A program made the translations under genes and the position numbers. From an uncultured Caryophanales bacterium (GTDB lineage Bacteria > Bacillota_I > Bacilli_A > RF39 > UBA660), in the NCBI GenBank assembly GCA_947648915.1, contig CANSPQ010000011.1:1-39153 (forward strand): a stretch of DNA of 39,153 nucleotides, written 5' to 3'. Numbering within the stretch: the stretch's first letter is position 1; the number at the start of each line of letters is the position of its first letter. The notes under the pieces were generated by a model. It searched no databases, had not been told where the DNA came from, and worked only from the letters and a program-made list of their open reading frames with translations. Below, piece after piece: positions 22,562 to 30,421 of this stretch.

Positions 22562-23986
22562 ATGAAAAAAAATAATTTGTGGAAAGCAATTGGAATATGT
22601 TTTATCGCTTTTGTGATTTTAAGCTGGATTATTCCAACAGGTACCTACAACTACGGAACATTTGTGAAGGGTGAAACTACACCACTTGGGTTCTTTGATA
22701 TCTTTAGATATCCAATGATTGTTGCATCGACATCATTATTTGTGTTAACTGCAATCGTAATGCTTTTAATCGGTGGATTTTATGGAGTACTCAATCAAAC
22801 TGGGGTATATGCGACTGTTGTAAGTAAAGTTGCAAATAAGTTTAAAGAAAAGGGACACATTTTCTTAACCATTTCTATTTTGGCATTTTCTCTACTAGCA
22901 TCACTAACAGGACTGACATTACCATTATTTGTGATAGTACCATTCTTTGTAGCCATTATTCTCCAATTGGGTTATAGTAAAATTGTAGCATTGTTATCTA
23001 CAGTTGGCGCTATCTTAGTAGGAAATATGGGATCTACGTATGGATTCAATATCAATGGATATCTTTCATTCTTCTTTGAAACAGGTATGAATGATACCAT
23101 TGCAACTCGAATTTTATTCTTCTTAGTGATTACAAGTGCATTAATTGGTTTTGTATTATTATTGAGTGAAAAAACAAAAACAGTTGCAAAAAAGAAGAGT
23201 TCAAAAAAAGAGGAGACAACAGTTTCTATTCCATTATATGAAAATCATGTAGATCATAAAAAAAGTGCAGTTCCAATGATTATTATTTCAATCCTTATGA
23301 TGGTAGTTGTATTGGTTGGAATGTATAATTGGGAGACTGGCTTACATGTAAAATTCTTTACCAATCTTCATGATTCTATTACTAATTTTGAAATATCAGG
23401 ATATCCAATTTTCAAAAATATCCTTGGTTCTATTGATCCAATTGGATATTGGACGAATTATGAATTTGCAATTATTCTATTTTTGGCTACTTTATTAATT
23501 GCGTGGGTTTACAATGTAAAAGGTAGCGAAAAATGGCAAGCATTCTTAAATGGTGTGAAGCAAATGGTTCCAGTTGCGATTTATACAGTAATTGCAAGTA
23601 TTTTATTCTTACTCATGAATACAGGTACGACTTTCTTTGGTTCCATTGCAAATTACTTTATTACATTGACTAAAGGATTTAATGTATTCTCATTTGGTAT
23701 ATTATCAGCAATTGGTGGTGTATTCTATAATGACTTTCCATACTTAGTAAATGCTTTATATGATCCAATTACATCTTTATATACAAACTATGGATTTATT
23801 GGAATGTTAATGCAAATGGTTCATGGTTTTGTCATGTTAATTGCACCAACAAGTGTTATCTTAGTAGCAGGACTTAGATATTTAGATATTTCTTATACAG
23901 AATGGTTTAAGAACATTTGGAAATATTTATTACTTGCTCTTGCTATTATAGTCATTTTCGTAATTATCTTATTATTACTAGGATAA
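22562..23986 (+). CDS. YfcC-family membrane carrier (C4-dicarboxylate/amino-acid carrier-like)
   Basis: A 474-aa membrane protein with about 12 helices. The N-terminus has WIIPTGTYNYG, typical of the YfcC/ArcD/DcuC superfamily, which handles basic amino acids or C4-dicarboxylates. GNMGSTYGFNINGYLS and NDFPYLVNAL are conserved loops in two inverted halves; the helix GILSAIGGVFYNDFPYL marks the second half. A charged cytoplasmic loop (about 205-235, KKKSSKKEETT) separates the halves. The substrate is not visible. Single gene, own promoter and strong terminator. Confidence 0.82.
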   Translation: MKKNNLWKAIGICFIAFVILSWIIPTGTYNYGTFVKGETTPLGFFDIFRYPMIVASTSLFVLTAIVMLLIGGFYGVLNQTGVYATVVSKVANKFKEKGHIFLTISILAFSLLASLTGLTLPLFVIVPFFVAIILQLGYSKIVALLSTVGAILVGNMGSTYGFNINGYLSFFFETGMNDTIATRILFFLVITSALIGFVLLLSEKTKTVAKKKSSKKEETTVSIPLYENHVDHKKSAVPMIIISILMMVVVLVGMYNWETGLHVKFFTNLHDSITNFEISGYPIFKNILGSIDPIGYWTNYEFAIILFLATLLIAWVYNVKGSEKWQAFLNGVKQMVPVAIYTVIASILFLLMNTGTTFFGSIANYFITLTKGFNVFSFGILSAIGGVFYNDFPYLVNALYDPITSLYTNYGFIGMLMQMVHGFVMLIAPTSVILVAGLRYLDISYTEWFKNIWKYLLLALAIIVIFVIILLLLG

Positions 23987-23996
23987 TTTGATGAAT

Positions 23997-24021
23997 GGAA
24001 CCAAAAAAGGTTCCTTTTTTT
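23997..24021 (+). terminator. strong intrinsic terminator
   Basis: GGAACC, loop AAAAAA, GGTTCC, then seven T. Confidence 0.9.
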
Positions 24022-24057
24022 AACATTTATTACCATATATGTATTTTTTTAGATATA

Positions 24058-24066
24058 TGTTATAAT
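24058..24066 (+). promoter_or_regulatory. extended -10 promoter of the metallopeptidase gene
   Basis: TGTTATAAT, with the ATG 17 bases further on. Confidence 0.55.
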
Positions 24067-24083
24067 GAATAAGAGGATGATAT

Positions 24084-24713
24084 ATGAAGTATAAAATAGA
24101 CGAAATTGAATATCCTGTTGAAGTTATTCGGAAAAACAATAAAAACACATACATTCGAATTAAGAATGGTATGATAGAAGTATCCACACACTATTTTGTA
24201 ACAAAGAAACAAATTTTAGACCTTTTAGGTAAAAATGAGTCCTCTATTCGTAGAATGATTACCAAATGTCAACAAAAACAGGAGAAACAGGAAAAGTTTA
24301 TTTATTTAGGGCAATGTTATGATATAATTATGATGCCTACTGATGAAGTAGAGATCGTTGGTCATCACATTTATACATCAAGTGTAGAACAATTCAATCA
24401 GTGGTATCAAAAACAGATGAAAGTGATATTTGAAACCTATTATCAAATGTGTTATCAGAAATTCGAAGAAAACATACCATTTTATAGATTAAGAATTCGT
24501 AAAATGAAAACAAGATGGGGTGTTTGTAATCGAAAAAGTAAAACGATTACCTTAAATTCTGAGTTATTGCATTATGAAACAGGTGCGATTATTTATGTAA
24601 TTATCCATGAATTATCACATTTAATTCATTTCAATCATTCTCGTGAATTTTGGAATACGGTTGAAACCTATTGCCCCAATTATAAAGAAATGCGAAAGAT
24701 TTTAAAAGAGTAG
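24084..24713 (+). CDS. YgjP/DUF45-type zinc metallopeptidase
   Basis: A 209-aa soluble protein with the zinc motif HELSHLIHFNHSREFW (HExxH plus a third His) near residue 174. The preceding segment MKTRWGVCNRKSKTITLNSELLHY is typical of the YgjP/M48-like group. It is probably a cytosolic peptidase; the substrate is unknown. An eleven-base gap to the next gene suggests an operon with the M23 hydrolase. Confidence 0.9.
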   Translation: MKYKIDEIEYPVEVIRKNNKNTYIRIKNGMIEVSTHYFVTKKQILDLLGKNESSIRRMITKCQQKQEKQEKFIYLGQCYDIIMMPTDEVEIVGHHIYTSSVEQFNQWYQKQMKVIFETYYQMCYQKFEENIPFYRLRIRKMKTRWGVCNRKSKTITLNSELLHYETGAIIYVIIHELSHLIHFNHSREFWNTVETYCPNYKEMRKILKE

Positions 24714-24724
24714 TGAGGTGTTGT

Positions 24725-25921
24725 ATGAAAAAGTTTTTTCAAATAATGTGTGTATTTGTTATGCTTATGACTACTTTTTGCGTTCCAGAAATTGCGAAAG
24801 GAAAAACGTTAGGCCAATGGAAAAAGGAATTAGAAGAACAACAAAAAGCACTAGAAGAAAATAAAAATAAAAGAGCAGAGACCGAACAAGAAATTAGAGA
24901 GACAGAGGCAGAGATTGCTCGAATTGAAAAATTGATTGATCAAATTTATGTCGATATGGCAAATTTACAAACGGAAATTGACTTGCTAAATGAAGATATT
25001 GCGAAAAAAGATCAAGAAATGAAAGATATCATTAATTTTGTTCAGGTTTCCAATGGGGAATCTGCTTATTTAGAGTATGCGTTCGGTGCAAAAGACTTTA
25101 CTGATTTTATCTACCGTATGGCAGTGTCAGAACAGCTAACATCTTATAATGATCGTTTGATTGAACAATACCATGAAATGATAAGACAGAATCAACAAAA
25201 ACAACAAGAATTGACGCAAAAACAAAGTGAAATGGCAGTACAAGGACAAAAACTTCAAGAAAAAAAGAAATTATTAGATCAAGAAATTGTCAATACAGAC
25301 GCAGTTGCGGTCGATATTGAGGATTTAATTGATTATCAAAAAGAAGTAATTGCAATGTACGAAGCAAAGGGATGTCAACCTCATGAAGATGTAGAAACCT
25401 GCGGTCGTAAAATTGTACCACCAGGGACAGCATTTTATCGTCCAACACAAGCAGGTTATATTACCAGTGAGTGGGGACCAAGAGATTTATTGGGTCGAAA
25501 TTGGCATGAAGGAATTGATATCGGTGTTGGCGTAGGGACTCCAGTATATTCCATTGGAAATGGTGTTGTTGCAGCTGTTGTTAGATATAAATGTGGAGGG
25601 AACATGGTTATTGTATGGCATAATATTAAAGGTCAGTTTTATACATCCGTTTATGCCCATTTATCTTCTGTGAATGTTCAATCGCAGCAAAATGTCGATC
25701 GTAATACAATTGTTGGATATTCTGGTGGAACTGCAGGTGGGTATGATCAATGTACAACAGGACCACACTTACATGTTACAGTCGCAACAGGGAGATTTTT
25801 AGAAGATTATAAGGATTGGACCTATGAGTTGAATCAAAAATATTCCATTAATCCAAGAAGTGTCATTAATTTTCCAGCAGGTCTTTATAATCGCTGGACA
25901 GATCGTTTGACCGCTTATTAA
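24725..25921 (+). CDS. M23-family murein hydrolase with coiled-coil domain (PcsB/EnvC-like)
   Basis: A 398-aa secreted protein. The signal peptide (MKKFFQIMCVFVMLMTTF) precedes a long coiled coil (about 25-215), rich in Gln/Glu/Lys, as in PcsB and EnvC, whose coiled coils are held by FtsEX. The C-terminal M23 domain (about 240-385) has WHEGIDIG (first metal His/Asp) and GPHLHVTV (H-x-H), so it looks catalytically intact. I use the ATG at 24725; the tracked start (24713) is a GTG before a short poor N-terminus (RCC) and the ribosome site GAGGTG lies after it. The ABC systems in this window are not adjacent. Confidence 0.93.
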   Translation: MKKFFQIMCVFVMLMTTFCVPEIAKGKTLGQWKKELEEQQKALEENKNKRAETEQEIRETEAEIARIEKLIDQIYVDMANLQTEIDLLNEDIAKKDQEMKDIINFVQVSNGESAYLEYAFGAKDFTDFIYRMAVSEQLTSYNDRLIEQYHEMIRQNQQKQQELTQKQSEMAVQGQKLQEKKKLLDQEIVNTDAVAVDIEDLIDYQKEVIAMYEAKGCQPHEDVETCGRKIVPPGTAFYRPTQAGYITSEWGPRDLLGRNWHEGIDIGVGVGTPVYSIGNGVVAAVVRYKCGGNMVIVWHNIKGQFYTSVYAHLSSVNVQSQQNVDRNTIVGYSGGTAGGYDQCTTGPHLHVTVATGRFLEDYKDWTYELNQKYSINPRSVINFPAGLYNRWTDRLTAY

Positions 25922-25970
25922 AAGTAGTATGCAGTATGTTTTTCGATTTACATGAGTAGGGGGAAATGTC

Positions 25971-26213
25971 ATGAGAAAAGATATTGTAGATCACTATAGC
26001 AATCACATTCTTTTACCAATTGAAACATTTATCAAGCAAGAGGAAAGAGAGTTAAATCAACTGGGCGATTCAGTTACCAATGAACAGGAACAAATTCTAC
26101 AACAAGCCAATGATTTATTTTTAGAAAAATTAGATACATTTTGTTCTTTGTGTGATGAAACTTATCAATTGGAAGATATGTTAAATAGGATAAATGTCGA
26201 GAAAAAGAACTAA
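25971..26213 (+). CDS. 80-aa uncharacterised helical protein
   Basis: A small soluble helical protein, acidic, Gln/Glu-rich (NEQEQILQQANDLFLEKLD) with two Cys in CSLCDETYQ. Strong AGGGGGAAATGTC before ATG. It lies 50 bases after the M23 hydrolase and ends in a terminator that overlaps its stop codon. No family recognised. Confidence 0.65.
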   Translation: MRKDIVDHYSNHILLPIETFIKQEERELNQLGDSVTNEQEQILQQANDLFLEKLDTFCSLCDETYQLEDMLNRINVEKKN

Positions 26214-26235
26214 TTTACAAGTGTTCTTTTTTTTT
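26202..26235 (+). terminator. terminator of the small helical protein
   Basis: AAAGAAC, loop with the TAA stop, GTTCTTT, then TTTTTTT. Confidence 0.75.
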
Positions 26236-26242
26236 GTATAAT
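26214..26242 (+). promoter_or_regulatory. promoter of the flippase gene
   Basis: TTTACA, a 17-base spacer, TATAAT. It shares bases with the preceding terminator. Confidence 0.7.
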
Positions 26243-26268
26243 AAAAATAGTAAAGGATACGTGATGAC

Positions 26269-27813
26269 ATGAGGGATTCCAGAACAAAAAATTCAATTCG
26301 TAATTCAACAGTATCTATCATAACGCAAATTTTAACTGTTGTGATTAATTTTATTGTAAAAACAGTTTTTATTCAAACGTTGGGTTCTGAATATTTAGGA
26401 GTCAATGGTCTTTTTTCCAATATCATTACGATGCTGTCTTTAGCGGATTTGGGAATTGGAGTAGCGATTCCTTATAGTTTGTATAAACCATTAGCGGAAA
26501 GAGATGGAAAAAAGATTAATACACTCATGAAATTTTATGCGAAAGTTTATAATGTCATTGGTGTAATTGTCTTAACAATTGGTCTTTCGTTGATTCCCTT
26601 TTTAGGACTGATGATTAAGGATATGCCTGATATTCCTAATTTGACACTGATTTATGCTTTGTTTGTCATTCATTCGGCATCTAGTTATTTCTTTGTTTAC
26701 AAACGTTTCTTAATTGAATCAGATCAAAAAGGCTATATTACTTCCAAAATAATTTTTGTTTTTTCAACGATTCTTTCCGTTTTACAAATTATTATATTGT
26801 TACTTACGAAAAACTATATTTTATTTTTATTATCTAGTATTATTATTGTTGTTACTCAAAATATATATATATCTTATAGAGCAGTACAACTATATCCCTT
26901 TTTAAAATACAAAAATACAGCTAAAATGGCCAAAGAAGATATACAGGACATTACAAAAAATGTATCTGCTTTACTTATTTATCGCATTGGAAATGTCGTA
27001 ACAAGTGGAACTGATAATATTGTAATTTCTAAGTTTATTGGACTTGTTGCGGTAGGAATTTATTCTAATTATTTACTCATTATCAATTCTTTGAATTTAG
27101 TACTTAATCAGGTATTCAATGCGATTACTTCAAGCATTGGAAATTTAGTGGTAACAACAAGTGGAAAAAGAAGTGCCGCTGTTTATGATAAATTAAATTT
27201 GGTGAATTTCTGGTTATATGCATTTTGTGGAACTTGCCTGATTGTGCTCTTTAATCCTTTTATTGAAATTTGGATTGGAAAAGAATATCTATTGCCATTC
27301 TCTGTTGTATGTTTATTATCTTTCAACTTCTATATTACGGGAATGCAATCGGTAACAACTTCATTCAGGAATGCCTATGGTCTTTTTTGGAAAGCCAAAT
27401 ATAGACCGCTTGTTATGATCGTGATTAACATTGTGGTATCTGTTATATTGGTACAGTTTATGGGAGTTGCAGGAGTTGTTTTAGGGACTATTATCAGTCG
27501 TCTTCTTACGGTTACTTGGTTGGATCCTTATATCGTATATCGCTATGGTTTTGGAAGAAATCCTAAACGTTATTTTATCAAGTATGCATTATTTATGGCT
27601 TTATTTTTAACGATTGCCTTTTTGACCAACTTTATTGTGGGATGGATTCCAAACGGGAATCTATTCTGGTTCTTATTAAAAGCAATTGTAAGTTTCACAA
27701 TTGTAAATGGTATTTTCTATTTGTTATTTAAAGATACAGATGATTTTCAGTATTTTTATCAAAAAATTAAGAATATTCTTTTTTCTAAATTGGACAGATT
27801 TAGACATGTGTAA
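26269..27813 (+). CDS. polysaccharide flippase (Wzx/RfbX-like, MOP superfamily)
   Basis: A 514-aa protein with about 12-14 membrane helices. The N-terminus RNSTVSIITQILTVVINFIVKTVFIQTLGSEYLGVNGLFSNII is typical of O-antigen/polysaccharide flippases; FRNAYGLFWKAKYRP lies between the halves. The role is to flip lipid-linked sugar units. No polysaccharide polymerase is near. It starts at an ATG after AAAGGATACGTGATGAC. It may share a transcript with the sporulation gene cse60 that follows. Confidence 0.88.
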   Translation: MRDSRTKNSIRNSTVSIITQILTVVINFIVKTVFIQTLGSEYLGVNGLFSNIITMLSLADLGIGVAIPYSLYKPLAERDGKKINTLMKFYAKVYNVIGVIVLTIGLSLIPFLGLMIKDMPDIPNLTLIYALFVIHSASSYFFVYKRFLIESDQKGYITSKIIFVFSTILSVLQIIILLLTKNYILFLLSSIIIVVTQNIYISYRAVQLYPFLKYKNTAKMAKEDIQDITKNVSALLIYRIGNVVTSGTDNIVISKFIGLVAVGIYSNYLLIINSLNLVLNQVFNAITSSIGNLVVTTSGKRSAAVYDKLNLVNFWLYAFCGTCLIVLFNPFIEIWIGKEYLLPFSVVCLLSFNFYITGMQSVTTSFRNAYGLFWKAKYRPLVMIVINIVVSVILVQFMGVAGVVLGTIISRLLTVTWLDPYIVYRYGFGRNPKRYFIKYALFMALFLTIAFLTNFIVGWIPNGNLFWFLLKAIVSFTIVNGIFYLLFKDTDDFQYFYQKIKNILFSKLDRFRHV

Positions 27814-27838
27814 TTGATATCATGGTTTTGGTGATATG

Positions 27839-28012
27839 ATGAAAGTGAAACTATTTGATGAAGGACATGAAAAAGATCTAGAAGCTGCAATTAACGAATT
27901 TTTAAGTGAAGAAGAAGTAGAAGTAATTGATATTAAGTATCAAGTAGCAGTCAGCGTTTTTTCGGAAGAGCAAATATTTTGTTTTTCTGCAATGATTGTA
28001 TATCAGAAATAG
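27839..28012 (+). CDS. cse60: Cse60-type sporulation protein
   Basis: A 57-aa protein, too short for the ORF track. The sequence MKVKLFDEGHEKDLEAAIN with later VIDIKYQVAVS and FCFSAMIVYQK matches the Cse60 sporulation family (sigma-E-dependent in Bacillus). The ribosome site GGTGAT is the 3' arm of a six-pair hairpin (ATATCA/TGATAT, 27819-27837), so initiation may be partly blocked. ATG ATG in tandem: I take the second (27839). It lies between two MOP-superfamily flippases, which supports a spore-wall context. Confidence 0.85.
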   Translation: MKVKLFDEGHEKDLEAAINEFLSEEEVEVIDIKYQVAVSVFSEEQIFCFSAMIVYQK

Positions 28013-28026
28013 TGAGGTTATGATGT

Positions 28027-29652
28027 ATGAAGAAAAGTAGTTTTTTGAGAAATGCTTTTATTGCAACTGCAGGAATTATTGTCTGTAAAATCATAGGACT
28101 TTTATATGTAATTCCTTTTTATTCCATCATAGGAAGTCAAGGTGGTGCATTATATAGTTATGCCTATTCCATTTATGCCATTTTCTTGAGTTTATCAACG
28201 AGTGGAATTCCAATTGCTATTTCGAAATTGGTCAGTGAATATCAGACAATGGAATACTATAATAGTAAAGAAAGGGTTTATAAAATTGGACTTGCGTTAA
28301 TTATGACACTTGGGATTGTTCTTTTTGTACTCATGATGTTATCCGCACCTTTCTTAGCGAAGATTATTTTGGGTGACTTAACAGGTGGAAATAGTGTAGA
28401 AAGTGTTACAATGGTTATTCGTGTGATTTCTTTATCACTTTTGATTGTTCCTGTTTTAAGTGTTACCAAGGGATATATACAAGGCCATCAAATGATGGAT
28501 AGTCCAAGTAAGGCAAATGTGATTGAACAATTGGTTCGTGTTGGTGTGATAATACTCGGAAGTTTATTTGCTGTAAGGGTATTTCATACAAAGATAGATA
28601 CCGCTGTTGGAATTTCCGTTTTTGGTGCGACGGCTGGTGCGATTGTCGCTTATTTCTATTTGGCAATGAAACTCTATAAGCATAAAGAAATTCTCCATTC
28701 TAATGCAATCCGTACGAGAAAAGAAGCAAAGATTACCAATCATGTAATTCTTAAAAAAATTGTTTTTTATGCACTTCCTTTTCTTGCAATTGATTTATTA
28801 AAATCGGCTTTTTCTTTGGTAGATACGTTTACCGTTGTAAATACACTCACAAATTTAGGATATGAAGCGAGTATTACAGAAAGCGTCATTGGTGTTTTGA
28901 CCACTTGGGGAACGAAACTGAATATGATTGTGGTCTCTATTTCTCTTGGAATTAGTATGAGTTTAGTACCAAGTGTCGCAAGTAGTTATGTTGAAAAAGA
29001 TATGGTAGGGGTAAATACAAAAGTAAGAGATGCAGTTCAATTGTTGCTATTCTTCTCTTTGCCGATGGTGTTTGGTCTTAGTTTTCTATCAGGATCTGTT
29101 TGGACCATTTTTTATGGAGAACAGACAATGTGTGCTTCTATTTTTGCGTTGTTTATTTTTCAAGCTATTACCTTTGTGTTATTAACGATATTACTGAATA
29201 TTGCACAGACAATTAATGATACTCGTCTTGCAGTTGGAACTTTATTATTTAGTTTTATCTTGAAAGCAGTACTCAATATTCCAGTAATGCATATATGCCA
29301 CGCACTTAAAATAGAAGCTTATTATGGACCAAGTATCGCAACAATCGGTGCACAAGTAATCGCCATTTGCATTTTACTTTATATACTTGCGAAGAAACAT
29401 CAGATTTCACTTTCCAAAAGTAAGGTTGTAATTGGTAAAATCATTCTTTCGACACTCATTATGTTTATGAGTCTAAAAATTGTGGAACTTTTTATTCCTG
29501 TCGCAGAATCCAGTAGGTTAGTTGCCATTGTAAAGGTTGTTTTCTACACGATATTAGGTTCTATTATCTATTTTGTTACAGTTGGGCGTAGTGGTGGTAT
29601 GAAGGGCATATTCCGTAATTTAAAAAAAGATATCTTTTTCCGTAAAGATTAG
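28027..29652 (+). CDS. SpoVB-like lipid II/polysaccharide flippase
   Basis: A 541-aa membrane protein with about 14 helices, in the MOP superfamily, close to SpoVB by its start (FLRNAFIATAGIIVCKIIGLLYVIPFYSIIG) and LSTSGIPIAISKLVSEY. In Bacillus, SpoVB is needed for spore cortex synthesis, with a proposed role in lipid II transport. Ribosome site GTGAGG precedes ATG. Neighbouring cse60 and SpoIID support sporulation; MurJ-type vegetative function is the main alternative. Confidence 0.85.
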   Translation: MKKSSFLRNAFIATAGIIVCKIIGLLYVIPFYSIIGSQGGALYSYAYSIYAIFLSLSTSGIPIAISKLVSEYQTMEYYNSKERVYKIGLALIMTLGIVLFVLMMLSAPFLAKIILGDLTGGNSVESVTMVIRVISLSLLIVPVLSVTKGYIQGHQMMDSPSKANVIEQLVRVGVIILGSLFAVRVFHTKIDTAVGISVFGATAGAIVAYFYLAMKLYKHKEILHSNAIRTRKEAKITNHVILKKIVFYALPFLAIDLLKSAFSLVDTFTVVNTLTNLGYEASITESVIGVLTTWGTKLNMIVVSISLGISMSLVPSVASSYVEKDMVGVNTKVRDAVQLLLFFSLPMVFGLSFLSGSVWTIFYGEQTMCASIFALFIFQAITFVLLTILLNIAQTINDTRLAVGTLLFSFILKAVLNIPVMHICHALKIEAYYGPSIATIGAQVIAICILLYILAKKHQISLSKSKVVIGKIILSTLIMFMSLKIVELFIPVAESSRLVAIVKVVFYTILGSIIYFVTVGRSGGMKGIFRNLKKDIFFRKD

Positions 29653-29660
29653 GTGATGTT

Positions 29661-29918
29661 ATGGAGATTTTATTTGAAGTAATAGGAGAGTTGTTATCAG
29701 GAGTTGTAGAATATATTGAAGATAACAAAAAAATCAGTAAATGGATTCGTTATCCGATTTTGATTTTCTCTATGTTGTTTGTTATAGTTGTTTTACTCGG
29801 GTTATTATTGCTTGGAATTCTAATTCTTCAAAAAGACATTATTGCAGGAGTTTTTATCATTGGAATCGGATTATTGCTTACTTTTTTGCTTATTTATCAG
29901 ATTTATAAAAAATCCTAG
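29661..29918 (+). CDS. 85-aa small membrane protein
   Basis: A two-helix membrane protein: a soluble amphipathic N-terminus (about 1-28), then two hydrophobic spans (about 30-52 and 57-80). Start TAGGTGATGTTATG with only eight bases after the SpoVB-like stop, so it is probably in the same operon. No family recognised; a cell-envelope role is likely from context only. Confidence 0.7.
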   Translation: MEILFEVIGELLSGVVEYIEDNKKISKWIRYPILIFSMLFVIVVLLGLLLLGILILQKDIIAGVFIIGIGLLLTFLLIYQIYKKS

Positions 29919-29942
29919 AAGCCCAAAGATTTAAAATAAAAC

Positions 29943-29971
29943 TTGCACTTCTCATCTATTTATGCTATTAT
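29943..29971 (+). promoter_or_regulatory. promoter of small RNA, copy 3
   Basis: TTGCAC, a 17-base spacer, TATTAT, then GTATATAGATGAG. Same layout as at 6737, 7097 and 198-170 (-). Confidence 0.7.
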
Positions 29972-29977
29972 GTATAT

Positions 29978-30108
29978 AGATGAGAGAAATCTCATACAAT
30001 AAAAGAGATACATCTTACTTTGTTCTGTTAGGTGTGTCTCTACTAATTATGGCTATTGCTAGCCAAATGTGTTGATAACACCATCTAGTTGCTAGGTGTT
30101 ATTTTTTG
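29978..30108 (+). ncRNA. antitoxin-like small RNA, copy 3 (diverged)
   Basis: An RNA of about 130 nt. The 5' hairpin is ATGAGA-GAAA-TCTCAT: its arms differ from ATGAAG/CTTCAT in copies 1-2 by compensatory changes while the GAAA tetraloop stays. The second hairpin is AGAGATACATCTTAC/GTTAGGTGTGTCTCT. The terminator is ATAACACC/GGTGTTAT plus T run. The 3' end overlaps a convergent 20-aa peptide gene. The segment TCTCTACTAA (30037-30046) recurs at 30226-30235, at the predicted 5' end of the peptide mRNA, giving an antisense contact outside the overlap. Confidence 0.72.
30075..30108 (+). terminator. terminator of small RNA, copy 3
   Basis: ATAACACC, loop with an inner TAG/CTA pairing, GGTGTTAT, then TTTTT. 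Confidence 0.8.
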
Positions 30109-30161
30109 TCCTGATTTTTTAGTAAGTATATTATAATTAACACAAGCGCTAATTCTAACAT
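30099..30161 (-). CDS. 20-aa hydrophobic peptide, putative type I toxin, copy 3
   Basis: Minus-strand ATG at 30161, TAA at 30099. The peptide MLELALVLIIIYLL plus a charged tail KNQDKK is the membrane-helix-then-charged-tail plan of small type I toxins (Fst, TxpA). The ribosome site GGAAAGG lies five bases before the ATG. It shares no residue pattern with copies 1-2 beyond hydrophobicity, but its position relative to the antitoxin-like RNA is the same, and its stop lies in that RNA's terminator. A longer in-frame-alternative ORF (MMWKGNYVR) upstream is polar and less likely. Confidence 0.6.
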   Translation of the reverse strand: MLELALVLIIIYLLKNQDKK

Positions 30162-30248
30162 AATTGCCTTTCCACATCATAAGACATCACCCCACTTTCA
30201 TGAGGACACCTAACAATAAAATATATCTCTACTAAAAAAATACGATAG

Positions 30249-30284
30249 AAAAATCTATTTTCCTTTTTGAAATGGATTTTTTTC
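30249..30284 (+). terminator. terminator before clpC
   Basis: AAATCTATTTT pairs with GAAATGGATTT (11 pairs, GU allowed), followed by TTTT. The 30162-30421 stretch otherwise holds only the peptide leader and the clpC 5' leader. Confidence 0.6.
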
Positions 30285-30421
30285 TTTTCTATAAATAAGC
30301 GACATAATCCTCACAATTGTTATGGTATTTTAAAAATATCCAAAAAAGAAAGAAATTGTTGTTTAAAATGTAGGCTAATGCAACATGATATACATAGAAT
30401 AAATAGAGGAGATGGTATCTT

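Noticed and set aside
23997-24083. Paired ATATATG segments before the metallopeptidase as an operator
   Set aside because: Short AT-rich repeats expected by chance in this composition.
26269-29652. Polysaccharide biosynthesis cluster, since two flippases occur
   Set aside because: No glycosyltransferase, polymerase or sugar-nucleotide gene lies between or beside them; the genes look like housekeeping and sporulation genes.
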